A stretch of DNA of 64,000 bases from Cynocephalus volans (GCF_027409185.1 NC_084462.1:24651577-24715576), one strand, 5' to 3'; shown: positions 25,686 to 36,704, counted from the stretch's first letter. Translations and numbers: made by a program. The notes: a model not told the origin generated them from the letters alone.

Positions 25686-26189
25686 CAACTCCTTTATTTC
25701 TTCTGAGTACTAATCTTGTGTCACTTTTGTCTGTCACAGATATCATATTCCAGTCTATTATAGCTTGACTTAACCTATGTTCATGGGACTTTTTGTAATG
25801 AAGAAGTTTTTTTATTTATATATAGCCCAACTTAACCAATATTTTCCTTTATGATGTCTGCCTCGTTATGTCTGAGGCAATATTTTCCCAAGCTCAAAGC
25901 TTGGGAAAAAAGACATTTGCTGCTATTGTCTTCTTTGGGTTTTAAGGTTTGCTTTTCACAGTTAGCTCTTTAATCCTCCTGGCATTGATGTTTATGTATA
26001 GTGTGAGGCTGAAATCTAATTATGCTCTTTTCCATTCGTTGACTATTCAATATTTTCCCTGTAGATTTGAATGCCTATCGTGTTTAGATAAAGTTAGTTA
26101 TGTTCATGGTTCTAGTTTCTTCCATGATCCATTTAACGATGCCTAAGCAAATGCTACAATGTCATATTGAGACAGCTGCCTAAAACTAT

Positions 26190-27420
26190 TTCACACAGAA
26201 AGTTTGAAAGATATACCATGAAAATACTAAGAAAATGAAAGATGTTATAGCAATTTTCATATGATAAAATTTAGAATTTAAGGCAAAAATCAAGAAAGGA
26301 AAATGCATAATTTACCAATAACATAAAAGAATCACCAGGTTGGATGAGCTGAACAACATTGCCTTGAAATGTATGAAGTTACAACTGCTGAATTACAGAG
26401 AGGAATTGTCAAATCTACAAATACAGTGTATTAATTCATTTCTGTTGCTCATACAGAATACTTGAAATTGGGTACTTTACAAAGAAAATGAAATTTACTT
26501 CTTACTGTTTTATAGGCTGGGAAGTACAAGGTCCAGGGGACACATCTGGTGAGGGCCTCGTTCTGGGTGGGAACTCTCTATAGGGTCCCGTGGCAACACA
26601 GGGTATCACATGGTGAAGATGTTAAGAGCAAGAGAGAGCTTATCCTCTCACTCGCCCTCCTTGTAAAGCCATCAGAACCACACCCGTTACCCCACGAATG
26701 GACCAATCCATCCACAAGGGTGCAGTCCTCACAATCTAGTCACTTCATTAAGGCCCCACCTTCCAAATACCATAATCAGACTTCCCACCCTCTTAGCACT
26801 GTTACAATGGGGCTCAGGCTGCAATGAGTTTCGGGGGCCATTCAATCCACAGCACACAGTATAATATATTTGCATCTAAAATAAATAGATAAAGCAGACA
26901 TAAAACAATTAATGAAGATATAGATGATTGGAATAAGAAAATGAATAAGCTAAAACAAATAGGTTCAGAATTCTATTCTGAAGAAATAGGAAATACATAT
27001 TATTTTCAAGGAAACCCGGTATACAAACAAAAATTTAGTCATTTGCTGGGTCGCAAATGAACTCTAAACAAATTTCAAGGAATTGATATCACAAAGGCCA
27101 CATTTCTAGTCATAATGCAAATAAATAAGGGAAAAGCAAGAAGAAAAAGGTAGCAACTTTTAAAGTTCAAAAACTTCAAAAATAATTCCTAAATAATTCA
27201 CCAGCTAAAGAAGAAATCACTATGGGAATTATAAAACATGTAAAACAGAATTAAAATGATGCTTCTACATATTAAAATTTGGAGAATACAGTTAAAACTG
27301 TGCTCACAGGGAAATTCATACCCTTAAACATTTTTATGTCATATAAGGAAGGTAGAAATAGATGAGCAAAGTCTTCTGAATCATGAAAGTATAAAAAAGA
27401 AAGAAATTCTCTGAGAAAGT
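26190..27420 (+). mobile_element. Old LINE-1 ORF2 fragment interrupted by a MaLR LTR
   Basis: Endonuclease-domain L1 sequence runs from 26190 to 26426 (GGAATTGTCAAATCTACAAA, the segment before the GDLN motif). It resumes at 26860 (ATAAAGCAGACATAAAAC) and continues into the linker (ACTGTGCTCACAGGGAAATT near 27298). The interruption is exactly the LTR at 26427-26854. Confidence 0.65.
26427..26854 (+). mobile_element. Solo MaLR (MLT1-like) LTR
   Basis: It starts TGTATTAATTCATTTCTGTT and includes GGCTGGGAAGTACAAGGTCC and a GGTGAGGGCCT motif typical of MLT1-class LTRs. It ends TTCAATCCACAGCA. Flanks TACAG and CACAG fit a 5-bp target duplication with one change. Confidence 0.7.
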
Positions 27421-27428
27421 AAAGGAAC

Positions 27429-27565
27429 GGGCTGGCTGGTTGGCTCAGTTGTTTCCAGCAAGGTGTTATAGCACCAGAGTCAAAGGGTTCAGATCCCTGT
27501 ACTGGCCAGCCACCAAAAAAAATTTTTTTTTAAAGAAAGAAAGAAAGAAAAGAAAAACGAAATTG
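27429..27565 (+). mobile_element. tRNA-Ile-derived SINE with AAAG tail
   Basis: GGGCTGGCTGGTTGGCTCAG is followed by a GGTGTTATAGCACC arm, GGGTTCAGATCCC (B box) and TGGCCAGCCACC, then a T/A run and (AAAG)n. Confidence 0.85.
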
Positions 27566-27789
27566 AAGGAATGAATGTTATAGATAGCAGCAGAAACTAA
27601 TAAAATACAATGGAGAGTTTCTTGCCTGGTACTAGTTTCACCTAGGTATTTTCACCAACTCTCACTGACCTCAGGACAAAATATTTTTAAATCAACTTGA
27701 ATAACTGATCTAACAAAATAATGAGAAATTGTCAAATGAAAATCTAAATGATGGCAGGAATCCAGATTTCAAAAATGAAGTGCTCGAGC

Positions 27790-27990
27790 CACGTTTGCCC
27801 TGAGATCATTTGCTCCGCTTGAATACTTAGTCTCTTCTCATGCCAGAATCCCGCTTTTTCCTTTAAGCCTAAAATCACTTGTAACCTTCTCTAGACATAT
27901 AGCCGGACCAGTTTACTGTGCTACGTGTCTGTCCAGCAATGTCTGCCATAGAGTAGGTGCTCAACAAGCATGTGTTGAATGAGAATAGAA
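27790..27990 (+). repeat. L2 3' relic within the duplicated NXPE segment
   Basis: The end TAGAGTAGGTGCTCAACAAG with a TGTTGAATGA tail is diagnostic of L2. A counterpart sits at the same place beside copy P (41330-41450), so it predates the duplication. Confidence 0.65.
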
Positions 27991-28068
27991 ATTGGATCAC
28001 AGACAAGATTTAGGAAAAAGGATGTGACTTAGGGTTGGGACAAGCTTCCCAGATTCTGCGTTTCTTAC

Positions 28069-28823
28069 CATGCCAGCAGGGCCTCATCGTGTGCTGTGGT
28101 CACCTTCAAGTAACTCCCACTCGAGTGACCAACTAAAGAGTTGCAGGGCAGGGTAGGCGGTTGAGCGCAGAACCAGAGCTCACTGGAAACCACATCCCTG
28201 TACTGGCACGTAGGTCCTTTTGCTCCAGTCGACTGAGGGTCAACATTGCAAATCACAATCTCTTTAGTTCCATTGGGCCCCTGGAAATATCCCCTAAAAT
28301 CAACTGTGGCCCTTTTCTCTCTCCAGATTCTCCTCAGAACCCCAACTGCCTCGCTGGAGTGGATCAGCCGCACTTGCACCTGGGCCTCCCCAGCCCAGAG
28401 CAGGGGGAAGGACAACAGGTATGTGCCATTCTCCAGATCCTGCACATCCCCAGGGACCCCTGCCTTCAAGTCTGGACTCAACAGCTGTGCCCGAAATAGA
28501 TCCCCACCATGGGTCTTGGGTCTGCCCCGGTGGTCCCTGGCCACAAGGACAGCCTCTAGGTAGCCTCCCAGAACATAGCTGGCCTGGACAGGATCCCTCA
28601 GGTGGTAGGTGGAGGTCTGGGGACTGGTGGAGGACAACAAGTCCCCTCTGTCTCCCGGGGTCGGAGGCCAGTACGGAATTCGGGTCAGGTTGGTGAGCTC
28701 CTGGGGGAGACAGTCCAAGAGTGGGAGAGATTCCGTGGATTTGGAGGCAGATTTAGAGACAGGACGGGGTCCTGGAGGATGAAAGATGGTGCTTTCAGGC
28801 CAGGATGTCTTGAAATAGAATAT
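28069..28823 (-). CDS. NXPE family protein, copy D: exon 2 (neurexophilin-like domain)
   Basis: This 755-bp exon starts after a pyrimidine-rich CTACCCACAG acceptor (28824-28832) and ends at ATG|GTAAGA (donor 28063-28068). The upstream ATG at 28871 lies in the intron and is not the start. It encodes about 251 residues. It opens with IFYFKTSW, which would extend a membrane anchor supplied by exon 1. A Pro/Ser-rich stem follows, then the NXPE core (YLEAVLVARDHRGRPKTHGG, LENGTYLLSFPLLWAG, and a Cys-rich stretch with CQY and WFCAQPP). Two NGT and one NLT are potential glycosylation sites. It begins in phase 0 and ends in phase 2, matching the exon at 21266. No stop or frameshift is present, unlike copy P. 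NXPE proteins are about 540-560 residues, so this is nearly half. NXPE5-like is possible but the subfamily is unproven. Confidence 0.85.
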
Positions 28824-30119
28824 CTGTGGGTAGAGAAGGAGGAATCTATCAGTGGTTAGTGTTTCTTTCATTTTCTTCTGGGAAAGAGATTTCCATTCAC
28901 CAAACCTAGTCCCCTCTGCCAGGGGTACCCAGGAGTCTTGCTTGCCTGCATCATGCCATCTGTCACCCTTAAGCCTGGTATCTGAGTCACCACCACCTTT
29001 ATTTGAAAGGAGTATCTCATGTTGTGAAGATGAAGTTGTGTCTCTGGTTTAGCTCAACCATCTCCTCTCAGCCTTCTTATTCCATCCACTACCAACCCCC
29101 AATGTGGCATTCTAAGTGTCCCTTCTTCTCCTGTTCCCTCTCTCCACAACTCCACCCCCACCGTCTCCACACCAATTTTCCAGTTGAGAGTCAGGGGTGG
29201 CTGAGACCTTTCTTTGATGCTCCTGAGGGTCATAGAAGAATGAGACGAGACCATCCCTCAGTGACTTCCCTCTGTAATTGGGCTGAGCTAGGGGTGAGAA
29301 GGGAGTCAACCACAGAAACCATTGGGAAAGCAAGAAAATGTAGAAAGGCACAGAACAGGTATGGGTTGGCCAAAGGAGTGAGATACAGCACATTCTTTCC
29401 TAGGAAAACATGGTGTTTGCTATGACAAGGAGTCCTCTCCAGAGGCCCAGACTTTTTTGGTCTCATAGTCTGAGAAACACAAAATCACAAATATAGACCA
29501 GAGAAGTAGAAGAATCCAAAAGAGAAGAACACTGGAGAGGGGCCACATTCTTTGTGATGTGGGTTGTAGTGAATGGGAAAGGGAATCTAGGCACCTGGCC
29601 TATGGGATACTCACTTATACCCATCAATGGTCCCTTCTTATTCAGGCAAGTGTACTTCACAATAAAAGCACCCCTCTGACACATCTCAAATTCCAATCTA
29701 TAGGAAGATGGCCCAAGATCTACCAAGCAAATTTATACTGGAATTAGAAGTTTGAGCTTCAGAGACATCATCTTCTACTCGGAAGGTTGGTAGTGCAGCT
29801 ATGTCCAATGTCATGAGGCACAGAGATGACAAACCTGCTTTCCCCCTTTAATTGTCTTCTAAACTGACTATTTACCTCCTCTGTTAAATTGTAAACTCTT
29901 GGAGTGTTGCATTTTCTCTGGATCTAGCACAATGGATTGTGGAAAATCCTCAGTGGGTGGCTTAGTGATAAAAATGTGGCCTCTAGGCAAAAGCCAACAC
30001 AGAAGCCTTTGGCATGAGTGAAAGGAGCATAGATAGAGGGAACACTGTTCTAGGGGCAGAATTAGTAAGAGAGGAGTCCAGATTCACAGGTCATAAGTTA
30101 ACAGGGATTCTGGCTTTGA
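28824..30119. other. Copy D intron 1 sequence; no exon seen
   Basis: The first several hundred bases align loosely with 42742-43210 beside copy P, so they belong to the duplicated unit. I looked for a counterpart of the start exon at 46024-46138 here and up to 34.2 kb and did not find one. Confidence 0.5.
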
Positions 30120-30490
30120 TCACCATGGTACCCTGCATAATGGCCCTCGAAGATATCCGTGTCCTGATTTCTGTCCACTGTGAATATGTCACCCTATGTG
30201 ACAAAAGGAACTCTGTATATGTGATTAAGTTAAGGGTCATATAAGGGGAAGATTATCCTAAATTATCCAGCTCAAAATGTAATCACAAGTGTCCTTATAA
30301 GAGGTAGGAATTTTACTACAGAAGGCAGAGATGATGCTATGATGGGAGCAGAGGGGCAGAGGCAGAGAGCCTTGAAGATCTGAAGATGCTCCACTGGAGT
30401 TTGGATCCTCATACTGGCCAGCCACCAAAAGAAGCAGCAGCTGCTACACTGCTGGCTTTTGACATGGAGGAAGTGACCATGAGCCAATGG
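30120..30490 (+). repeat. Ancient interspersed repeat split by a SINE fragment
   Basis: The motifs ATAATGGCCCTCGAAGATATCC, TGTGATTAAGTTAAGGGTCAT and TGTAATCACAAGTGTCCTTATAAG, ending in ATGCAGGCAGCCTCTAGAAATTG, form a familiar mammalian repeat whose name I cannot assign with certainty. A short SINE tail (about 30392-30432, TACTGGCCAGCCACCAAAAG) lies inside it. Confidence 0.55.
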
Positions 30491-30515
30491 ATGCAGGCAG
30501 CCTCTAGAAATTGAA

Positions 30516-31745
30516 AGCGGGGGGGCTTCCAGTCAAGATGGTTGGATAGACGGTCCCCAGCATCAGTCTCTCCCACAAAGTGACTAATTTACAACTATTA
30601 ATAGTAATGACAGCCAAGCTGGGGCCACTAAGCTCAGGGGAAGAGGGGAAGACACCTATGGAGTGGATGATGGTCGGAGAAGCTATGAAGAGAGAAAGAA
30701 AAAACCTCCCGGCCACTTCCTGGTTGAGGCTGCTGAGCACACAGAGCAGGAGCTGGAAAAAGCCGCAGCTGTGCCCTTCAGATGAAGTTGTTTGCAGGCA
30801 GCAGGGGAGAAGAGGGCCTTGGTGCTCCCAGGCCATCAATAATTGGGTTCCTGTGGATCCACATTGGACTGAGGAGCCACAACAACTGAAAAACAGGAGC
30901 CACTCAGAGACTGGCAAGTCATCGCAAGGGACAGGAGCATGGCCCGTCCCATGGGAATTGTCTGGAACATAGGTGCTGGGGGAGATGGGCCCACCGGGAG
31001 AACACTGGGGCATAGCAAGGACAGCTGATCTGCCTCCCAATCAGCATGGGACCACTCAGAGGACACCGGTCAGGAATATAGAATTGCATGGGGTGTGGTT
31101 TGATGAAAAGACTCAGGCCCAGACCAGTGTTTCTACACAAGTCAGGTGCACCGGATTTCACTAGACCCAGAAGTATCTATAAAGTCAACCATAAAAACTG
31201 GAGCTTCACAAAAAGCCTTCCCTAGGGAATCAGCAGCCAAGCAGCAATTTAGCTCAACCACACAACTCAAGTACTGGTCCCCATGGGAAGTTCCCCCACT
31301 TCAGAAGTAAGCAAAGGACAACAAATTAGTTCTAACACAGAGTTAAAGTGGTGGGAACAGGAAATAACCCAACACAGAACTGAGAGAAAGGACAAAGTAC
31401 CCACGACCAGAGACAAAATTTGATATTAACTAGTAAAGGTCTCATTTCACCAAAGAACACCTATAACATGTAGAAGGTCTGGAAGTCCTCTGGGCTACCA
31501 AGCCAGAAAGTGGGGAGGGCTGGGGGCCTCAGCCATGCCCCCAACACTTGCAACCAGGCCCGAGGGTGGTGGCCTCGGGCTTCGGTCACACTCCGACAAC
31601 ACAGGCAACCAGCCCAGTGATGACCACCAACCCACCACCGGAAGTGCCCCGGGCTCTCCCAAGCTAGGGTTGTAGGGCGCTGAGGGCCTCAGTCACAGCC
31701 CCCCCACACAAGCAACCAGCTCAGGGCCGACCACCCAGATGTCAG
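30516..31745 (+). mobile_element. L1 5' UTR fragment (older family)
   Basis: GGGGGGGCTTCCAGTCAAGATGG at the left resembles the start of the young L1 5' UTR at 52097 (GACTTTCAAGATGGCGG). GC-richer DNA with no host exon follows. Between about 31500 and 31740 a unit with GGGCCTCAG(C/T)CA(T/C), CAACCAG and a GACCACC segment recurs two or three times, as in a repeated 5' UTR monomer. No ORF1 follows. Confidence 0.55.
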
Positions 31746-32245
31746 AAATGAAAAATGATACAACTACAGCTGAGGCAGATATGAAAAAGATGATACACTT
31801 GTGGAAATAAATTTCAAAATTTAAACAAAATAGACACATTTCTAGAAAACTGTGCCAAAGCTGACTCATGAGGAGACAGAAAACATCATTAGCGTACCGT
31901 TTTTGAAAAGGTTTCCTTTCTCACAAGAAAAACTATAGGCTCAGTTAGCTTCACCAGTGAGTGTTATCTAATATGTAACAAACAAATAATTTCAATCTTG
32001 CAAACATCTTTCCGAGACTAGAAAGAAAAGGGGGGGCGGGGCGGAATTCCCAATTCCTTCTGCAAGGCTAGCGTCACCCTACTAAAATCTGAAAGGACTA
32101 CTATGAGAAAGGACAGTTACAGGCCAGTTTCACTTATGAATATAGATGTACAAATTCTAAACAAAATGTTAGTAAACCAAATCTAACAATGTATAAAAAA
32201 GGTAGTCCATCACAGCGAGGTTGGGTTTATCTCAGATATGCAAGC
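31746..32245 (+). mobile_element. Old LINE-1 ORF2 (reverse transcriptase) fragment
   Basis: AAATAGACACATTTCTAGAAA, a GACAGTTACAGGCCAGTTTCAC segment and ATGAATATAGATG follow the start of the L1 RT domain (YRPVSLMNIDA). All frames are broken. Confidence 0.6.
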
Positions 32246-32720
32246 TTGCTTTTAGAGAAATAATTTGTGTTGTTCATAACTTCTATATTTATATGAATTT
32301 GGGGGGTCTCTTTAATTAGTAATTAAGAGAAGTGTGTTGAAAACTCCCCACTACGATAGTACACTTGCAGATTTTTTCTTTTAGTTCCAACAATTTTTTG
32401 CTTAAGTTTAGAGACTATTTTATTAAATGCATTCTTGTTTAGAATTCTAACATATTCTCAGTGAGTTGAATTTTTAATATTATATGGTGATCCACACTAT
32501 TTCTAATGATGATCTTTGTCTTAAAGTCTATTTTTTTTCCTTTATTATTATAATTAAGCCAGCTTTCTTTGGTTAGAATTTGCCTCACATATTTTTCTTC
32601 TATTTTTAATTTTCAATGTTCTTCTCCAGTCCTTGACCATGTGAATATATGATTTCCATAGAGGTATAACAATAGGCCATTTATAGTTTTTTATTCTGCT
32701 TAAATTTTTTTTCTTACCAT
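32245..32720 (-). mobile_element. Old LINE-1 ORF2 (endonuclease) fragment
   Basis: The plus strand shows AAACTCCCCACTACGATAG and AAGCCAGCTTTCTTTGGTTAG, which are antisense phrases of the L1 endonuclease region. It is highly decayed. Confidence 0.5.
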
Positions 32721-34266
32721 TTTAGACAAAGCTAACCTTTTCCTTAAAATATCCTTCAAGGTTCAGCTCAATAGAGATTAGTTAGAAACAACCTAACTGT
32801 CAAAGAAATGATGATTACATCATAAATAATGGTAGTTACAAACCAATATAAATGAAAGCTTTGGGTCATCCTACCAGGTAAGTCACCAAGAATTGCAGAG
32901 GCGATAGCTAGAGGTGAGGGGAACGTAGAATAAACAGAGAAAGAGGGAGAGGATGACTACCAGTTGCCGCCCTCAGACCCACTGCAGCAAGAGGGGCTGC
33001 GGGTCATCGCACTGACCTCCCTCCTGTGAGTCTCCTCTCATGAAGGAAAGCCCCTGGGAACCACAGAGGAGTTGCTCCCTGACCTCGTATGAAAATGTAG
33101 CTCTGTGCAGTATGAAGGGGTAGACTGCGGCAGCCATGAGAGTGCATTTTGCAATCCTCTAACAACAGGGACTGTAACTGACTGAGGCACCCACTGCTAG
33201 TCAAATCCTGCACAGTGAAGCGCTTTTCCCATTGGATGCTCCCAGCTGATGACAGGGCACAGCAGAAATACTAAAGCTGGCCCATCCCTGGGAGATGCAG
33301 GACTGCCCTGATGGTCACCTTTGATTCAAGGACTTCCCAACAGTCCTGCCCAACTTTCCTTAGACTGGACAGTGTCCTAGCATGCTCCTTCCCATGCTCC
33401 TTTACTCAAGGTCAGCCTTGCATCAAGGCTGACAGCTGTCCCAGCCTCACCTGCTACCTCCACATTATCTCTCACAGGTGTTTCTTCTGCAATAATGTTT
33501 GCATTTCTAATCCTGTCTCAGCACCTACTTCTTGGAAGACCTGCACTGAACAACGGGCATAGCAAAATCCTCCTAAATATCCATTAGGACATTGGAATAA
33601 TCCCATCACATATATCTGAAGTGAAAAAGAAAAAAGAAAAGGGAAGGGGGATAGAAAAAAATTTTGCTACTGAAAAATTATTGGGAATATATATGCTTAA
33701 ACCATGATTATCTCCCAGTCATGGGATTCTAGGTGATTTTTATTTTCTTTATTCATGTTTTTTGGTGATTTTTCAAATTTTCTTCAAAAAGCATGCATTA
33801 CTTTTTACAATTAGCAGAAACAGTTCATTTCACAAACCACTACATAAGACTCCTTATAAATGTACATTCAGGCTTTCCACGAGGGTAGCCTTGATAAGCT
33901 GAATCGGAACCCATCTCATATTTTTGCAAGGCTCACTGACACCTTAAATGGAGAAGAGGGCACATAAAATGACAATCTTCATACGTACTGATCGTGGATG
34001 TTGCTGTCTCTGTCCCCTCCCTCATCCCTCAGCACTGCTTTTACATGTGGGAACTAAAACTCTGGAGATGAACTGGGCCACTTCCGTGTTTCCCTCCTTT
34101 TTCTTCTCCTGCCATTGCCCAAGTCCCAATTCTTGCTGGTCAATGTTATGAACTGTACAGTTGCTGCAGGTAAGAGAAAAGATACTGACAGCTGAGGGGG
34201 GAAGGATTCCTGGCTTGATGGTCACACTAGTTTCCCCATCACCCATCCCAGAACCCTCGGGAGCAC
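32721..34266. other. Region between NXPE copies D and P; no gene seen
   Basis: Mixed unique-looking DNA, with an A/G-rich tract near 33620-33660. No NXPE exon or other conserved open frame is seen. It is the 3' flank of copy P. Confidence 0.4.
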
Positions 34267-34799
34267 TCAGGTGGGGCAGATGAAGGAGAGGAGTAAGTCC
34301 ACCTCATTGCCGACGATGAGTGGCCCCGGGTGGATATTGTCTGGCGGGGCCAGGCTGGAGGTCATTTCCCAGGCATCCACAAGTTCCACACGGAGGTCAG
34401 CGAAGGCAGTTCGCAGGAGCCAATTCAACTGGAGGGTGAACCCATCACTCCCATACACAGACTTGTAGCCGGTGTTGGCCAGTTTGATGACCACAAGAGT
34501 GCTGGGTTCCCAGGCCACCAGGGCGGCCACGGCCACCCAGATCCCTGTCAGTCATCACACAAAAATGGATGGAGGGAAGGTGGTGAAGTGAGCTCCCAGG
34601 CCCAGCACCACCATGGTGTGGGGGCCCCCGGCCAGGCCCCCCAGCTGCCAGGCCACAGAGTGCAGGGAGGCCACTGGTGTGTGGAGCGAGCGCAGGGGCC
34701 AGCCGTGGGCTCGCCAGTGCAGCACTATGCCCCGAGAGGTCTCCACCACCATCAGGGGCCCCGTCTGGTATGTGACATGTAGATCCACTGGCTTCAGGG
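34267..34799 (-). pseudogene. NXPE copy P: last exon (esterase C-terminus), two stops
   Basis: The acceptor CTCTGCACAG precedes 34799. The frame is continuous with the esterase exon (phase 1) and reads SLKPVDLHVTYQTGPLMVVE, LHSVAWQLGG and VVLGLGAHFTTFPPSIFV. Two adjacent TGA codons follow (34552-34557) where relatives carry Arg-Arg. Behind them the same frame continues through IKLANTGYKSVYGSDG and VDAWEM to PDNIHP, whose D-x-x-H is the second catalytic motif, and ends SFICPT and a stop at 34267-34269. Both TGAs are explained by CGA to TGA transitions at CpG. The exon looks recently inactivated: no frameshift is seen in 533 bp. Confidence 0.85.
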
Positions 34800-35399
34800 C
34801 TGTGCAGAGTGTGAGGGTGGTCAGGGGTTAACATAGGGCTGTACTTTTCATTTAAAACTACAAAGGATCTAGGTTCTCTTTTCTCTTAGCACACAAGTAT
34901 CCTACGACCACCTGGTTTTGCTGTTCCTAATGTGTGATATTACCAGTCACCTCTTAGTTCCCAAATGTGAAGGCTTACTCTCAGTCCCCAGACACTTGAG
35001 CAGGAGGGTAGACAACATCACACAGGCCTCCAGGTCTCCAGGTGGGGCAGCTGGTGTTTTCAGATAACTCGTGTAAACAAACAGCAGCCCACTTCCAGAC
35101 TATTTCATGCCAAGAGGCCTGATAAGGCTGCTTTCATGCTTGTGGGTAAGAGGGTAGAGCAATGGGGGCTCAGGGGGGTTCCCTTCATGAGAACACAGAC
35201 CCGTGTGGACCCTACACACCTCTCTGTGGGGTGAGGGAAGACAGGTGGTGGAGGGGGTGGGTGCTCATGTTCTCTTTTCTTGCTCATCCTTGGCTCTCAT
35301 GTTACCCTTTTTCCGCAGTAAGGCATATTCCTTCATTCACGTTATGTTGCATTGTGGAATTTGTCCTAAACCCTAGTGAAAGGTGAAGACTCAGATAAG

Positions 35400-36160
35400 A
35401 CTCAGCTTGCATAACAGTCTGACCTCTTTTAACTTTTATCCCCAAAGAAGTAAATACCAAAACTCTGTCTGAAGCACTGACATCTCACTTCAACTCCTAT
35501 CTTGTGTCTTCAAATGCCTCATCCACTCGTTTCCCTAGAGGTCCCCTCCCACCTCTTTAACCCAGTGTGAAGGGCTATGAAATAAATACACCATCTCCTC
35601 CTACTCCTGCCCCCTGGCTGCCAATCCAGGCACCCCATTAACCTCCATTTGCAATTCATTTTGTGGTTATCTAGAGTTATTCGGTCATTTCCATTCATTC
35701 TAGAACCAATCACTCAGCAAGTACTGTCAAGCCCTCCAGCATCCTTCCTTTACTGCTGACACTATATTTCTTTACCAGTTCAGCCTCTCCCTGCCTCACA
35801 TGTGGACTGTACAGCTGTGTTATGACTGGGCTTTGCCCTCTCTTTTTTCAGTCCCATCGGTCTAACGAACTGAAAACTCTGCTTAAAAACATCCAGTGTA
35901 TGGCTGGCCCGTGGCTCAGTTGGGAGAGTGTGGTGCTGATAACACCAAGTCAAGGGTTAAGATCCTCTTACCAGTCATCTTTTAAAAACAAACAAACAAA
36001 CAAACAAAGAAAAACATCCAGTGTCTCCCAATTGTCACAACACAAACCCCTAAATCCTGGATTCTCTACAATTCTCTTCTTAAATTCCAACTCTGTTCCT
36101 CCAGTACCCCTCAGCAAGTCCTCAGTTCCAGACAAGCTTGTGCATATACCTGCTCTCCTG
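35400..36160 (+). repeat. L2-like relic hosting a SINE
   Basis: Text such as AACTGAAAACTCTGCTTAAAAA and CAGTGTCTCCCAATTGTCAC resembles L2 in the orientation seen also at 39.2 kb. The SINE at 35900 splits it. The outer limits are uncertain. Confidence 0.45.
35900..36009 (+). mobile_element. tRNA-Ile-derived SINE, TTACCAGTCATC-tail subfamily
   Basis: ATGGCTGGCCCGTGGCTCAG, GTGGTGCTGATAACACCAAG, AAGGGTTAAGATCC, then TTACCAGTCATCTTTT and (CAAA)n. It is flanked by a perfect 15-bp duplication AAAAACATCCAGTGT at 35885-35899 and 36010-36024. Confidence 0.9.
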
Positions 36161-36360
36161 TAATGTGGAGATTATGCATAATCAAGTCACCCTGTTTCTC
36201 AGCCCTTCCCCTGCCCCAAAGCAGGCGTCCTGTCCTTTCGCATCACTCTACTGAAACCCAGGCATTTTGCACCATTGACATGATGTTTCCTGCCTTCTCA
36301 CAGCCCTCTTACTCCTCTTGTTCTTTTCAGTGTCCTACTCCCTCCCCCATGGCTACTCAC

Positions 36361-36499
36361 AGGGCACGGTGTCACACAGATATTCCCAGCACTGCCGGAA
36401 TGTGGAGCCCATCATGTGGACGATGTGGCCGTCCAAGATGCTGTCAGCAGTGGGAAGGAGTGGCAGGCGCAGGCCAGCGGAAGCCAGAGGGCTTTGGGG
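36361..36499 (-). pseudogene. NXPE copy P: esterase exon, deleted and GDS lost
   Basis: It is homologous to the copy D exon 19263-19436. The acceptor (ATCCCAG) and donor (GTGAGT) survive, but it is 139 bp instead of 174. The net 35-bp loss removes the FYHQDVW-to-Cys segment and shifts the frame. Separately, where copy D reads MMGDSTLRQWWEY, copy P reads MMGSTFRQCWEY: the Asp codon of the GDS motif is gone and Trp has become Cys. A functional esterase is excluded. Confidence 0.85.
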
Positions 36500-36630
36500 C
36501 TGGGATCCCAGGGTAGCGTGGCTGTTCAGGGGACAGAACTGTAAGCAAAACGATAAGCAGGTACAGAAGAGGCTAAAGCTGTGAGCGTGAAGTAAGTGCT
36601 GCCCTTTCTGCAAGCCCCAGTGCCACTTGC

Positions 36631-36704
36631 CCAGACTCTCTCTCCTCTCCCTGGCCATGATGATTGGAGAAATACACCGAGGGAGGACGTTGTCTGTCAC
36701 ATTC
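36631..36704 (-). pseudogene. NXPE copy P: small exon 3
   Basis: It reads NVTDNVLPRCISPI after a TTTAG acceptor and is 74 bp, six fewer than copy D, so the phase is kept. The donor reads CTGG|GCAAGT, a GC-type donor in place of GTGAGT. GC-AG introns exist, so this alone may not be a lesion. Confidence 0.7.

Larger units (their letters stand above)
24700..26150 (-). mobile_element. Old LINE-1, minus strand, with two SINE insertions
   Basis: Phrases typical of L1 ORF2 in antisense are visible, such as ACTCCCAGCAGTGGTATACG near 25180 and TTCTGAGTACTAATCTTGTGTC near 25700. It is interrupted by the SINEs at 25320 and 25588. It is one of few L1 pieces in the window in NXPE sense orientation. Confidence 0.55.

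Noticed and set aside
28161..28859. Several plus-strand frames of 85-112 codons
   Set aside because: They lie opposite the NXPE exon 2 coding strand and share no family features; GC-rich exon shadows.
28824..28871. ATG at 28871 as start of a 268-residue NXPE protein
   Set aside because: A good acceptor lies at 28824-28832 and the bases before it form a polypyrimidine tract, so this ATG is intronic.
30504..31040. 178-codon minus-strand frame
   Set aside because: It lies antisense in an L1 5' UTR fragment, with no domain or homologous copy.
31746..32720. Twin-priming inversion of one L1 (sense RT piece next to antisense endonuclease piece)
   Set aside because: In twin priming the inverted segment is on the 5' side; here the order and orientations do not fit either strand, so two independent fragments are likelier.
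34445..34834. 129-codon minus-strand frame
   Set aside because: It is the wrong frame of the NXPE copy P last exon; the real frame reads through the family motifs.
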